Of a stretch of 64,000 bases of DNA, positions 8,720 to 17,586 are shown in pieces (the stretch's first letter is position 1; every line of letters begins with the position of its first letter). The translations under genes were made by a program, and so were the position numbers. This DNA comes from Dolomitihabitans soli (GTDB lineage Bacteria > Actinomycetota > Actinomycetes > Streptosporangiales > Streptosporangiaceae), in contig NZ_JAKNTW010000015.1 in assembly GCF_022213955.1 (NCBI RefSeq), positions 62,001-126,000 of the forward strand, in the 5' to 3' direction. Under the pieces are notes generated by a model. The model was not told the DNA's origin. It searched no databases and worked only from the letters and a program-made list of their open reading frames with translations.

Positions 8720-9778
8720 ATGGCTGGCCCTGTACACCCCCGGAAGCGCCCGACTCAGGCGGACGTCGCACGGCTGGCGAAGGTCTCGCCCGCCGTGGTC
8801 TCCGCGGTGGTCAACGGGCGTACCGCGGGCGGCGTGCGGGTGGGCGACACAACCGCGGCCCGGGTCGAAGAGGCGATCCAGCAGCTGGGCTACGTCCCGA
8901 ACATCGCCGCCCGGAACCTGGCCGGCGGCCGCAGCAACATCATCGGCTTGTTCACGTACGAGGCCCTGTTCCCGATGGAAGCGATGAGCTTCTACCACCC
9001 GTTCCTGCTGGGCGTGGAGGAAGCGGTCGAGGACCTCGACTGCCATCTGCTGCTGTTCACCGGATCGCACGTCGACGGCCGCCGCCGCGCGATCTACAAG
9101 AACGGGGTGAACACGCTCCAGCTCGCCGACGGGGCCGTGATCGTCGGGCAGGCGGAGGACCGGGCCGAGCTCACCACCCTGCTGCGCGAGGGCTTCCCCG
9201 CGGTGTTCATCGGACGCCGGGAGCTGACCGGTATCGAGGCCTCGTACGCCGCCGCCGACTACAGCACCGCCACCCGCCGACTGGTCGAGCGGATCAGCGC
9301 GCTCGGCCACCGGCGCATCGCGCGGCTGCACGGCGGTTCCGGCCACGAGTCCATCGTCGACCGCGACACCGGCTTCACCGCCGCCCGGACCCTGCTGGCG
9401 GACCGGCTCGATGCCGCGGACGTCTTCGTCACGCCGAACGCAGCCGCCGTCACCGAACTCGTCCCACGGCTGGTCGAACAGGGTTACACCTGCCTGATCA
9501 CGGACGACTGCGAGCGGGCCGTCGACGCCTGCGCCGCCGCCGAGGCACTCGGCCGCTCTGTGCCCGGCGACCTGTCCGTCGCGGCGCTCAGTGAGTTCTC
9601 CTTCACCCCCACCGACCGGGACTTCACCACCGTCGTGACGCCCGGCCGGGACATGGGCACCGCGGCCATCCGGCTGCTGGCCGACATCCTCGACAACCCC
9701 TCCGACCGATCGCCCCGCCGCACCGTCATCGAGTGCGGCATACGCGACGGCGACACGCTGGCCGCGCCCCGCGGCTGA
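8720..9778 (+). CDS. LacI-family transcriptional regulator
   Basis: 352 residues. The HTH is at the N-terminus (TQADVARLAKVSPAVVSAVVNG, residues about 12-33) with the hinge helix following (VEEAIQQLGYVPNIAARNL). The remainder is the type-I periplasmic-binding-like effector domain. It sits between the divergent lipoprotein-GH16-GH3 set and the FAD oxidoreductase-permease set, so it most likely represses both and is released by a glucan-derived sugar. The start is ATG 8720. An inverted repeat of LacI type lies directly upstream. Confidence 0.93.
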   Translation: MAGPVHPRKRPTQADVARLAKVSPAVVSAVVNGRTAGGVRVGDTTAARVEEAIQQLGYVPNIAARNLAGGRSNIIGLFTYEALFPMEAMSFYHPFLLGVEEAVEDLDCHLLLFTGSHVDGRRRAIYKNGVNTLQLADGAVIVGQAEDRAELTTLLREGFPAVFIGRRELTGIEASYAAADYSTATRRLVERISALGHRRIARLHGGSGHESIVDRDTGFTAARTLLADRLDAADVFVTPNAAAVTELVPRLVEQGYTCLITDDCERAVDACAAAEALGRSVPGDLSVAALSEFSFTPTDRDFTTVVTPGRDMGTAAIRLLADILDNPSDRSPRRTVIECGIRDGDTLAAPRG

Positions 9779-9797
9779 ACCCTGACAAGGAGCCTGT

Positions 9798-11399
9798 ATG
9801 CGTGAGCAGCACTGCGACGTCCTCGTCGTCGGCGGCGGCCTCGGCGGCGTCGCCGCGGCGCTGGCCGCTGTGCGGATGGGCCGGCAGGTCATCCTCACCG
9901 AGGAGACCGATTGGCTCGGCGGCCAGCTGACCTCGCAGGCCGTACCGCCGGACGAGCATCCGTGGATCGAGCAGTTCGGCTGCACGGCGACCTACCGTCG
10001 GCTGCGCGAGACGATCCGGGACTTCTACCGGCGCGGCTACCCGCTGACCGAGCAGGCCCGCGCCACCGTCAACCTCAACCCCGGGCAGGGGCACGTCAGC
10101 CGGCTCTGCCACGAGCCGCGGGTCGCCGTCGCCGCGATCGAGGAACTGCTCGCGCCCTACCGCGCCAACCGTCAGCTCCAGGTGCTGCTGCGGCACCGGC
10201 CGGTGACCGCCGAGACCGACGGCGACCGGGTCTCGGCGGTACGGCTCCTCGACACCGGCACCGGCCACGAAGTCACGGCCTCCGCCCCGTACATCCTCGA
10301 CGCGACCGAACAGGGCGAACTGCTGGACCTGGCCGGCGTCGAGCACGTCACAGGCTCGGAGAGCCGCGCCGACACCGGCGAACCGCACGCCCTCGACGGC
10401 CCTGCGCAGCCACTGGACCAGCAGTCGTTCACGTACTGCTTCGCGCTCGACCACCGCCCCGGCGAGGACCACACGATCGCCCGGCCGGAGACGTACGGCT
10501 TCTGGCGCGGCTACGCGCCCGACTTCTGGCCCGCCCCACTGCTCAGCTGGACGCATGTCGCCCCCGAGACGCTCGCCCCGTACGAGAAGAACATCTTCGA
10601 GCCGGACAAGGACTTCGACCTCTGGCGGTTCCGCCGCATCCTGCACAAGCCGCTCCTCACCGAAGGCTTCGCCACGAGCGACATCAGCCTGGTCAACTGG
10701 CAGCAGGTGGACTACTGGCTCGGCCCCCTGATCGGCGTCGACGACACCGAGCGGGATCGCCACCTCGAGGCGGCGAAGCAGCTCAGCCTGTCGTTTCTGT
10801 ACTGGATGCAGACCGAGGCGCCGACCTACGACGGCGGCACCGGCTATCCGGGGCTGCGGCTGCGCCACGACGTCACAGACACAGCCGACGGTCTTGCCAA
10901 GTACCCCTACATCCGTGAATCGCGCCGGATCCGGGCCGACTTCACCGTCACCGAGCGGCACGTCGGCGTGGCCGCGCGGGGTGCGCTGCAGGGGGCCGAG
11001 GAGTTCCGCGACTCCGTGGGCATCGGCAGCTACCGCATCGACCTGCACCCGTCCACCGGAGTCGGCACCGGTCCGCGCCAGTACATCGACGTGGAGAGCT
11101 GGCCGTTCCAGATCCCGCTCGGCGCACTGCTGCCCGTACGCGTCGAGAACCTGCTGCCCGCCGCCAAGAACCTCGGCACCACCCACATCACCAACGGCTG
11201 CTACCGGCTGCACCCCGTGGAGTGGAACATCGGCGAGGCCGCCGGCGCACTCGCCGCGCACTGCCTCGACACCGGAGCGGCACCGCGCCAGGTGCACACC
11301 GACCCGGTCCGGCTCGAGGTGTACCAGAAGCTGCTCACCGACCTGGGCATCGAGCTCAGCTGGCCGCGCGAGGTCCGCACTCAGAAGAAGTACAACTGA
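9798..11399 (+). CDS. FAD-dependent oxidoreductase (FAD_oxidored family), sugar-locus associated
   Basis: 533 residues, beginning with the dinucleotide-binding motif [15 protein letters not shown] and [14 protein letters not shown], the FAD ribose segment characteristic of the FAD-dependent oxidoreductase family found beside carbohydrate genes in Actinobacteria and Bacteroidetes. It has no signal peptide, so it acts in the cytoplasm. SD AAGGAG precedes the ATG. It is 19 bases after the LacI gene and 6 bases before the first permease, so it is embedded in the sugar operon. The substrate is not known from sequence. Oxidation of an imported sugar or of a modified sugar residue is inference from context. 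Confidence 0.85.
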   Translation: MREQHCDVLVVGGGLGGVAAALAAVRMGRQVILTEETDWLGGQLTSQAVPPDEHPWIEQFGCTATYRRLRETIRDFYRRGYPLTEQARATVNLNPGQGHVSRLCHEPRVAVAAIEELLAPYRANRQLQVLLRHRPVTAETDGDRVSAVRLLDTGTGHEVTASAPYILDATEQGELLDLAGVEHVTGSESRADTGEPHALDGPAQPLDQQSFTYCFALDHRPGEDHTIARPETYGFWRGYAPDFWPAPLLSWTHVAPETLAPYEKNIFEPDKDFDLWRFRRILHKPLLTEGFATSDISLVNWQQVDYWLGPLIGVDDTERDRHLEAAKQLSLSFLYWMQTEAPTYDGGTGYPGLRLRHDVTDTADGLAKYPYIRESRRIRADFTVTERHVGVAARGALQGAEEFRDSVGIGSYRIDLHPSTGVGTGPRQYIDVESWPFQIPLGALLPVRVENLLPAAKNLGTTHITNGCYRLHPVEWNIGEAAGALAAHCLDTGAAPRQVHTDPVRLEVYQKLLTDLGIELSWPREVRTQKKYN

Positions 11400-11405
11400 C
11401 CGGAT

Positions 11406-12386
11406 ATGAGGCAGGACGAGATGGTCGTGCTCGAAGAACCCATCGTCGCCGCCGAGGCCCCGGCCGCGCGTAGCCGGCCGGGGCGCCGCGTCCGGCTGCG
11501 CCGGGACTGGCTGCTGTTGCTGTGCGCTCTGCCGGGCCTCGCCGCACTGCTGGCGTTCCACTACGCGCCGCTGCTCGGCCACGTGATCGCGTTCAAGGAC
11601 TACCAGCCGTACATCGGCATCGGGGACTCGCCGTGGGTCGGGCTGGACAACTTCCGGATCATCTTCAACGGTGATCCGGTTTTCCTGAACGCGCTGAGCA
11701 ACACGCTCGTCATCTCGCTGCTCCAGCTGGTCTTCGTCTTCCCGCTGCCGATCGCGGTGGCGCTGCTGCTCAACTCGCTCGTCTCGGAGCGGTTCAAACG
11801 CGTCGTGCAGTCGGTGCTGTACCTGCCGCACTTCATGTCCTGGGTGATCGTCGTGGCGATCTTCCAGTACATGCTCGGCAACGCTGGGCTGCTGAACGGC
11901 TTTCTCCAGACGCACGACCTGGGCAGCTTCAACCTGATCGGCAACCCGGGGATGTTCAAGGAGCTCATCGTCGCCCAGGTGGTCTGGAAGGACACCGGCT
12001 GGGGCACCATCCTCTTCCTGGCCGCGATGTCCCGCATCGACCCGGCGCGGTACGAGGCGGCCGCGGTCGACGGCGCCTCGCGGCTGCGGCAGCTGTGGCA
12101 CGTGACACTGCCAGGTATCCGGTCCGTGATCATCCTGCTGGTGATCCTGCGCCTGGGCGACGTGCTCAGCGTCGGCTTCGAGCAGATCATCCTCCAGCAG
12201 CAGGCGGTCGGCCTCGAGGCATCCGACGTTCTCGACACGTACGTCTTCAACAACGCGGTCGGCTCCGGAGTCTGGGGCGCCTCGGCCGCCGCCGGCCTGG
12301 TCAAGGGCATCATCGGCGTCGCTCTCGTGCTCGCCGCCAACAAGGTCGCGCATCTCTTCGACGAGCGGGGGGTCTACCAGAAATGA
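11406..12386 (+). CDS. ABC sugar transporter permease (LplB/UgpA-like)
   Basis: 326 residues with six predicted membrane segments; the first begins near residue 37 (WLLLLCALPGLAALLAFHYA). The EAA loop that contacts the ATPase is visible as EAAAVDGASRLRQLWHVTLP near residues 217-236. A start at the in-frame ATG 11421 has the better ribosome-binding site (AGGA 5-8 bases upstream). Its stop overlaps the start of the next permease (ATGA at 12383-12386), so the two are translationally coupled. It pairs with the lipoprotein at 6.8-8.5 kb. Confidence 0.93.
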   Translation: MRQDEMVVLEEPIVAAEAPAARSRPGRRVRLRRDWLLLLCALPGLAALLAFHYAPLLGHVIAFKDYQPYIGIGDSPWVGLDNFRIIFNGDPVFLNALSNTLVISLLQLVFVFPLPIAVALLLNSLVSERFKRVVQSVLYLPHFMSWVIVVAIFQYMLGNAGLLNGFLQTHDLGSFNLIGNPGMFKELIVAQVVWKDTGWGTILFLAAMSRIDPARYEAAAVDGASRLRQLWHVTLPGIRSVIILLVILRLGDVLSVGFEQIILQQQAVGLEASDVLDTYVFNNAVGSGVWGASAAAGLVKGIIGVALVLAANKVAHLFDERGVYQK

Positions 12387-13252
12387 GCACTGCGACAACG
12401 CCGGCCGGGGTGCCGGTCCGGGCGGCCAAGGGAGTCGTCCTGACGCTCTGCTGCCTGCTGGTGATCTTACCGTTCGTGGCGGTGATCTCCACGAGCCTCG
12501 CCGACCAGCAGCAGGTCACCGCGGCCGGCGGCTACGTCCTGTGGCCGGACAACCCGAACCTCGACGCATACCGGGTGCTGTTCTCCGGTGATGTGGTCAC
12601 GCGGGCCGTGCTGGTCTCCATCGGTATCACGCTCGTCGGTACGACGCTGTCGCTGGGCTGCACCACGCTGCTTGCGTACGGACTCTCCCGGCCCGGCAGC
12701 TTCGCGGGCAAACCGATCCTCATGCTGGTCCTGTTCAGCCTGCTGTTCTCGCCGGGCATCATCCCCCTGTATCTGACGGTCAAGCAGCTGGGCCTGCTCG
12801 ACAGCTACTGGTCGCTCATCCTGCCGACGCTGATCAACGCGTTCAACGTGATCGTGATGCGGGCCTTCTTCCTCGAACTGCCCAAGGAACTGCTCGACTC
12901 GGCCAAGATCGACGGGGCGGGGGAGTTGACGATCCTGGCCCGGATCGTGCTGCCGCTGTCCAAGGCGATCATCGCGGTCATCGGGCTGTTCTACGCGGTG
13001 GCGTACTGGAACAGCTTCTTCTCGGCCCTGCTGTACATCACGGACAACGCGAAGTACCCGCTCTCGCTGGTGCTGCGCACGTACGTGGTGAACAACGCCA
13101 CGATCGGCGGGGGCGACGGGGCCACCGCGCTTCCGCAGCAGTCGCTTCAGATGGCCATGCTGGTGGTGAGCATCGTGCCCATCGTGTGCGTCTACCCGTT
13201 CCTCCAGAAGCACTTCGCCAAGGGAATCATGATCGGGGCGGTCAAGGGCTAA
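12383..13252 (+). CDS. ABC sugar transporter permease (LplC/UgpE-like)
   Basis: 289 residues from ATG 12383; the open frame extends upstream into the previous gene but the ATGA overlap marks the start. Six membrane segments and the EAA loop (DSAKIDGAGELTILARIVLP, about residues 172-191) are visible. It is the inner partner of the upstream permease. No ATPase gene follows, as is common for actinomycete sugar importers that share one MsiK-type ATPase encoded elsewhere. The 200 bases after it hold no gene. Confidence 0.93.
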   Translation: MSTATTPAGVPVRAAKGVVLTLCCLLVILPFVAVISTSLADQQQVTAAGGYVLWPDNPNLDAYRVLFSGDVVTRAVLVSIGITLVGTTLSLGCTTLLAYGLSRPGSFAGKPILMLVLFSLLFSPGIIPLYLTVKQLGLLDSYWSLILPTLINAFNVIVMRAFFLELPKELLDSAKIDGAGELTILARIVLPLSKAIIAVIGLFYAVAYWNSFFSALLYITDNAKYPLSLVLRTYVVNNATIGGGDGATALPQQSLQMAMLVVSIVPIVCVYPFLQKHFAKGIMIGAVKG

Positions 13253-13449
13253 CGCTCACTCACGAGGCCAGATCCTGTCATGAGCTGCAGCCATCCGTCC
13301 CTGCGGAAGAGCTACACCTCACCGTACGGCGAGCCTGGTCTGTGCCTCGCATGCGATTGTGGCCATGCTGTTTCCGGCCCCGTGCCGCTCAACCCAGGCT
13401 CGCCGATCCGCATCTGGGCAGGCGGTGGTCCTGTCCGGTGGGTGAGTCG

Positions 13450-14106
13450 TCAGCCTCGGCAGGTGCGGAGCATGTTGTGGAGGGCCGCCTTCTCCCTTCG
13501 GGTCACGAGGAGCCGGTAGTGCCGCTTCACGGTGATCCATGAGGTCGCGTAGCGGCACCAGTGGCTGCGGCGCGGCGGACGCCAACTCTGCGGCCCTTGG
13601 CCGCCCTTGGCGATGTTGGCTGAGTGGCTGACCGTGATCAGCTCGGGGCGGGTGAGGTCGTTGGCGAAGGCCCGCCGCCGCGCCTGGCTCCACTTGCTGG
13701 CCCCGGAGCGCCAGGCGTACGCCAATGGCACGAGATGGTCGACATCGACGTGCCTTTCGCTTTTCAGCCACTTACCGTCGTACGGGCTGTACCAGCGGCC
13801 CTTGACCGGGTGACAGGCCGCGTTTCTGCGCACGCCTCGTCCGTCGCGGGCCAGGACCACCTCTCGTGCGTCGCACCGGCCTTTGTGGTGCGCCCATCGA
13901 GGTTGGAATCGCCGATGGCTGTAACCACGGATGGATAACGGTTTGGCGACCTTCAGCTGGCCCAGCGCGCGGACGGCCAGCGCCCCGGCACCGGCCTGTG
14001 GCCGTTTGCGCGGCTCGGCTGCCGCCTGCGGGGTGGCGGGGACAGCGGTGATCGGGATAGCGAGAAGAGTGAGTACGGAGACTCGGACCGTCCTCAAGAA
14101 GATCAT
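13450..14106 (-). CDS. Exported HNH-family nuclease (DUF1524/GmrSD-C-like)
   Basis: 218 residues. A Sec signal peptide covers residues 1-30 (VSVLTLLAIPITAVPATPQA). The nuclease core is HVDVDHLVPLAYAW, with the D-H pair at 123-124, followed by the Asn-bearing SANIAKGGQGP (N164). The spacing and the surrounding A-W-x-S-G-A and R-P-x-x segments match the HNH endonuclease proteins common in streptomycetes. Four cysteines (C78, C98, C184, C216) could form disulfides, fitting an extracellular protein. Likely a secreted DNase for nutrient or competition purposes; an immunity gene is not evident beside it. Confidence 0.88.
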   Translation of the reverse strand: MIFLRTVRVSVLTLLAIPITAVPATPQAAAEPRKRPQAGAGALAVRALGQLKVAKPLSIRGYSHRRFQPRWAHHKGRCDAREVVLARDGRGVRRNAACHPVKGRWYSPYDGKWLKSERHVDVDHLVPLAYAWRSGASKWSQARRRAFANDLTRPELITVSHSANIAKGGQGPQSWRPPRRSHWCRYATSWITVKRHYRLLVTRREKAALHNMLRTCRG

Positions 14107-14414
14107 GGTTCCACCTCTACCACCGACTCCCCATCGGTGGCGGCGATATTCCAGGCACGAAAAAGTTTCGAAGAACTGTCAGGTGCGGGTGATGGCGACC
14201 GCCGCCGGCGACCATCCGACTCGGGTGGCTCTTCCGCGGTGACTGCTTGAGAACCCGGTGCGCCGTTTGGGTTCGGATCATGAGGTGGGGAGCGGGGCGG
14301 TGTCAGCCGAAGGATGTAGCCGATCTCCTCAACCGGCAGGAGGCCGCGCGGACCGGGCCTGACTAGGGTTTTTTGAAGGTTCGGTGCGCCCGGCCCCCCG
14401 CGAAAGGATTGCTC
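14107..14414. other. Intergenic region between the HNH gene and a small membrane gene
   Basis: The region serves as the divergent control region. A minus-strand frame of 87 codons (14103-14363) has an excisionase-like beginning (LLPVEEIGYILRL) and ends with a stop overlapping the HNH start, but it has no usable start codon and no HTH beyond that stretch, so I do not call it. Confidence 0.5.
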
Positions 14415-14612
14415 ATGGCCTCTGCCCGCAAGACGCTCCTCACTGGTTCGATCACCTTCGTGGCGGGGCTGGCGCTATGGCTGTTCGGACTCGATGAGGA
14501 GATCTTCATCTTCACGCCGTCCAAGATCGGCGTGGTCCTGATGGTCGTCGGCGGGTTGGAGACCTTGTATGGGGTCTACAAGAGCGTGCGCGCCAACGAC
14601 GCGACGCGCTAG
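14415..14612 (+). CDS. Small two-helix membrane protein (DUF5708-like)
   Basis: 65 residues from ATG 14415, with GAAAGGA 6-12 bases upstream; a longer in-frame start at 14373 lacks a ribosome-binding site. There are two membrane helices (about residues 9-25 and 33-52) separated by a short DEEIFIF turn, then a basic tail KSVRAND. This is the pattern of the small actinobacterial DUF5708 proteins. The function is unknown; it stands alone between the HNH gene and a RibD-like reductase. Confidence 0.75.
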   Translation: MASARKTLLTGSITFVAGLALWLFGLDEEIFIFTPSKIGVVLMVVGGLETLYGVYKSVRANDATR

Positions 14613-14865
14613 TCGGCTTCCCCCGAAGCGCGTCGTGGTGGTGGCTTGGTGCGGTGGAAAGCGGTCGCCCGCTCTGGGAGGCGTCCTTACGCTGAGGCGC
14701 ATGAGTCGCCGGCGTCATCAGCAGAGGAGTGATCGTCGGCCATCTGGCGTCGAGCCGGCACTCCACTATCTGCGGCAGGGGAAGCGGTACGTGAGCCAGG
14801 ATGGCCTTTGGTCCACCGGCGTCGCCCTTCCGCGAATTGTCAGAGGCTGAAGGTACGGTCCGGAG

Positions 14866-15417
14866 ATGCCGAAATCGCGGAAACTCATCGAGTCCACGTT
14901 CATGACGCTGGACGGGGTCATCGACTCACCGGAGAAGTGGGGCGCGCCCTACTGGGACGAGGAGCATTCGAAGTACAGTGACGCTCTCTTCTCCTCTTCC
15001 GACGCCCTCTTGCTGGGGCGCGTGACCTATGCGGCGTTCGCCGAGGTCTGGCCCAAGATGGAGCAGGCCGGTGACCAGGACGCGGCCAGGATGAACGCCC
15101 TCCCCAAGTACGTCGCCTCCAGGACCCTGAAGCAGGCCACATGGAACGCCACGATCATCGAGGGCGACGTGGCCAAGGAGATCGCGCGACTGAAGGAACT
15201 CCCCGGCCGGAACATCCTGAAGTACGGCACCGGCGAACTCGACCGCACGCTCCTGGAGCACAAGCTGGTGGATGAGTACCACTTCTGGACGTTCCCCGTC
15301 GTCGCGGGAGGCGGCCAGCGCCTTTTCGACGGGTTCGACACGACCCATCTGAGGCTGGTGAGGTCGACGTCGTTCGCCTCCGGCATCGTGGTGCTCGTCT
15401 ACGAGACGAAGCGATAG
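14866..15417 (+). CDS. Dihydrofolate reductase-fold protein (RibD C-terminal-like)
   Basis: 183 residues. The N-terminal strand ESTFMTLDGVIDSPEKWGAPYWDE and the LLLGRVTYAAFAEVWPKM segment match the 'dihydrofolate reductase family / RibD C-terminal' proteins frequent in Actinobacteria. The NADPH-binding G-T-G-E-L (KYGTGELDRTLLEHKLVDEY) and C-terminal VVAGGGQRLF are present. It is too divergent to be the essential FolA. Likely an NADPH-dependent reductase of unknown substrate. A hairpin terminator follows seven bases after the stop. Confidence 0.9.
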   Translation: MPKSRKLIESTFMTLDGVIDSPEKWGAPYWDEEHSKYSDALFSSSDALLLGRVTYAAFAEVWPKMEQAGDQDAARMNALPKYVASRTLKQATWNATIIEGDVAKEIARLKELPGRNILKYGTGELDRTLLEHKLVDEYHFWTFPVVAGGGQRLFDGFDTTHLRLVRSTSFASGIVVLVYETKR

Positions 15418-15423
15418 ATCAGG

Positions 15424-15449
15424 GCTCCTGCCCGGATGGTGGCAGGGGC
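15424..15449 (+). terminator. Hairpin terminator after the RibD-like gene
   Basis: A 9-bp stem (GCTCCTGCC with GGCAGGGGC, one G-U pair) and an 8-base loop lie seven bases after the stop codon. There is no U tract, as is usual in high-GC actinomycetes. Confidence 0.5.
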
Positions 15450-15555
15450 GCCTCTCGCGGGAGTCGCCTTCGTTCCGTGGTCCCTGACCTGGGGCTGCTG
15501 TCGGTCTGACCGTCGTTCGGTTCCCGTTGACGCACCGGGCGGGTGAGCTTCCGCG

Positions 15556-16524
15556 TCACCCACTGGCCGAGGTCTGCGTCAGCCGGTAGCGCGAGGGCGG
15601 GATCCCGTACCGATCCACGAACGCCTGCCGTAACGTCTCCGCCGTCCCGAATCCGCACCGGACCGCGATGGACGCCATCGGCAGCGACGTGGCGGCCAGC
15701 AGGTGGGCGGCGGCCTCGGTACGGGCCAGCCGGACGAAGCGCCCGGGCGTCTGGCCCAGGTGCTTGAGGAACAGGCGGGTGAGGTGCCGCTCGCTGACGC
15801 CTGCCGTGTCTGCCAGCACGAGCGTGGTCAGGTCGGCGGCGAGATGCCCCGTGATGTACTCGACGGTCCGCTTGACCAGGTCGTTGGCCGGCGAGGGAGC
15901 GCTGACGAACATGCTCATCTGCGCCTGGTTACCCGGCCGCTGGAGGTAGGTGACCAGGTTGCGGGCCACCGTCCTGGCGAGTTGGGCGCCGTTGTCCTCC
16001 TCGACGAAGGCCATCGTGAGGTCGAGGGCGGCGGTGACGCCGGCGGACGTGGCGACGTTCCCGTTGCGGATGAAGATCGGGCCCGGGTCGACGTCGACCT
16101 TGGGGAAGCGGGCGGCCAGGGTCGGCGCCAGTTGCCAGTGCGTGGTGGCGCGCAGCCCGTCGAGCAGGCCGGCGGCGGCGAGGACGTACGCCCCGGTGCA
16201 GACGGACGCGACCCGCCGGCTCTCCCGGGCCAGCCGGCGGACGTGGGCGACGATCAGCGGGTTGGCCGCGGCGTCCTCGTGGCCGATCCCGCCGGACACC
16301 ACGAGCGTGTCGAGCGGTCCGGTGATCCGCTCCAGCGACTGCTGGGCCTGGACGGTCAGCCCGGTGCCGCAGGTGACGGGGTGCCCCCCGGCTGTCGCCA
16401 CGCGCACCTCGTAGGGCGGTGCGGCGCCGTGCCAGTTGGCCTCCTCCAGCGTCGAGGTGACGCAGGCGATGTCGAGCAGCCCCGCCGCCTCGTACGCCAC
16501 CACGACCACCCGCCGGACCTCCAT
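15556..16524 (-). CDS. GlxA-type regulator (DJ-1/PfpI domain plus AraC HTH)
   Basis: 322 residues from ATG 16524; the frame is open for 34 more codons but conserved sequence starts at MEVRRVVVVAYEAAGLLD. The N-terminal DJ-1/PfpI amidotransferase-like domain covers about 1-180, with the nucleophile-elbow region SVCTGAYVLAAAGLLDG. A C-terminal pair of AraC HTH motifs covers about 215-320 (LADTAGVSERHLTRLFLKHLG and ASIAVRCGFGTAETLRQAF). It is divergent from a membrane protein gene 100 bp away, a probable target. The ligand is not known. Confidence 0.93.
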   Translation of the reverse strand: MEVRRVVVVAYEAAGLLDIACVTSTLEEANWHGAAPPYEVRVATAGGHPVTCGTGLTVQAQQSLERITGPLDTLVVSGGIGHEDAAANPLIVAHVRRLARESRRVASVCTGAYVLAAAGLLDGLRATTHWQLAPTLAARFPKVDVDPGPIFIRNGNVATSAGVTAALDLTMAFVEEDNGAQLARTVARNLVTYLQRPGNQAQMSMFVSAPSPANDLVKRTVEYITGHLAADLTTLVLADTAGVSERHLTRLFLKHLGQTPGRFVRLARTEAAAHLLAATSLPMASIAVRCGFGTAETLRQAFVDRYGIPPSRYRLTQTSASG

Positions 16525-16624
16525 GCCCCCGACTGTAGATCCGAAGGACGAGGAACCCAAGTTTCCGGACCTACCCGGCCGCCCGCCTTGGCGTGTGCCC
16601 GTGTTCCCGGCCAGAGTCGAGGGC

Positions 16625-17035
16625 ATGACGACGACGACAGTTTCGAAGACCGGCCGCCGCTGGGGCAGGTTCGCCCTCCACTACGCCGAGATGATCATCG
16701 CGATGTTCGTCGGCATGTACGGGCTCGGCGCCCTCCTCGACGTCCTCGGCCTCGGTGTCTCCCACAGTGAGAACCCCGAGCTGGGGTATCTGGTCATGGC
16801 GTTCACCATGTCCGTCGGCATGGCCGTGTGGATGCGGATCCGCGGCCACGGCTGGGTTCCGACCCTGGAGATGTGCGCGGCGATGTTCGTCCCGATCGTG
16901 CCGCTCTTCCCCATGCTGTGGCTCGGCCTCATCGACGGCGGCATGCTGATGCTGCTCGCGCACGTGGCGATGTTCCCGCTCATGCTGGTGGCGATGCTGC
17001 GCCGCCTCGACGAGTACGCGGGCTGCGCCCACTGA
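16625..17035 (+). CDS. Integral membrane protein, unknown function
   Basis: 136 residues from ATG 16625 with GAGGG upstream. Four membrane segments are predicted, rich in Met, Gly and Leu (for example MIIAMFVGMYGLGALLDVLG and MLMLLAHVAMFPLMLVAML). It starts with a short basic cytoplasmic tail. The family is widespread in actinomycetes, but I know no assigned role. It is divergent from the GlxA-type regulator, so the two may form a unit. Confidence 0.8.
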   Translation: MTTTTVSKTGRRWGRFALHYAEMIIAMFVGMYGLGALLDVLGLGVSHSENPELGYLVMAFTMSVGMAVWMRIRGHGWVPTLEMCAAMFVPIVPLFPMLWLGLIDGGMLMLLAHVAMFPLMLVAMLRRLDEYAGCAH

Positions 17036-17586
17036 CCGCCTCGGCGGCGGGCAAGGACACACGGGAGAACACGGTGTACGGCGGAGCGCTAGTCGGTCGG
17101 CGATGTGATCGACTTCTGGGCTCCGCCATACCTGTTTCTCTGGCATTTGATGACAAATTTGTTTCTACACTCAACCCTTCCAGCTGCCTCATGTGGAGAT
17201 AGCTGCTAAGGCGAATGTCAAGACCTTGAATCGGGTGAAATCGCCACCACGGCGTAGGGTAGGCGTACGGGTGGACAGTCGTCTCGATAGACGACATTTC
17301 GCGAAATAGTCACTGGGGACGGCCAACCGGGGCGGCCTGGCGATGCGAGCGAACGGGCGGAACCGCGCCGGTACGAGTCCCGTGCCGGTGGCGAGCGCAT
17401 CAGACGTCTGAATTTTCGAATCACCGGATGACTGATCGAGGAATAGCGGCCTACGCCGGGCGGTCGTCCGCTCCCGAGTCGGAAATGCCATGGCTTCCAC
17501 AGAGATGTGCGACGGCATCGGTATCTCCGTTTCTGGTCGAGCGGACCGAGTGCCCGATTCAAGAAAGACTTGACTGGAGGCCGAAA
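17036..17586. other. 551-base gene-free region, lower GC and rich in palindromes
   Basis: No gene is supported. AT-rich patches and several short palindromes stand out: ACAAATTTGT at 17153-17162, two adjoining ones at 17278-17307 and CAGACGTCTG at 17401-17410. The region differs in composition from its surroundings and may be promoter or transfer-associated DNA for the DAO-like gene downstream. Confidence 0.6.
17278..17307. repeat. Two adjoining palindromes upstream of the DAO-like gene
   Basis: GTCGTCT-CGAT-AGACGAC (17278-17295, perfect 7-bp arms) is followed without a gap by the perfect 12-bp palindrome ATTTCGCGAAAT (17296-17307). They may be a regulator-binding site or an RNA hairpin plus a DNA site. 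They lie about 280 bases upstream of the DAO-like start. Confidence 0.55.

Noticed and set aside
9726-12398. 890-codon minus-strand frame across the LacI, FAD oxidoreductase and permease genes
   Set aside because: Antisense shadow: low complexity (V, R, D, Q) with no motif, and three solid genes lie opposite.
13280-13519. 79-codon plus-strand frame with several Cys residues after the permease genes
   Set aside because: It runs 70 bases into the HNH gene on the other strand, has no ribosome-binding site and no family; not convincing.
14103-14363. Excisionase-like minus-strand frame ahead of the HNH gene
   Set aside because: No start codon is available and the resemblance covers only about 13 residues.
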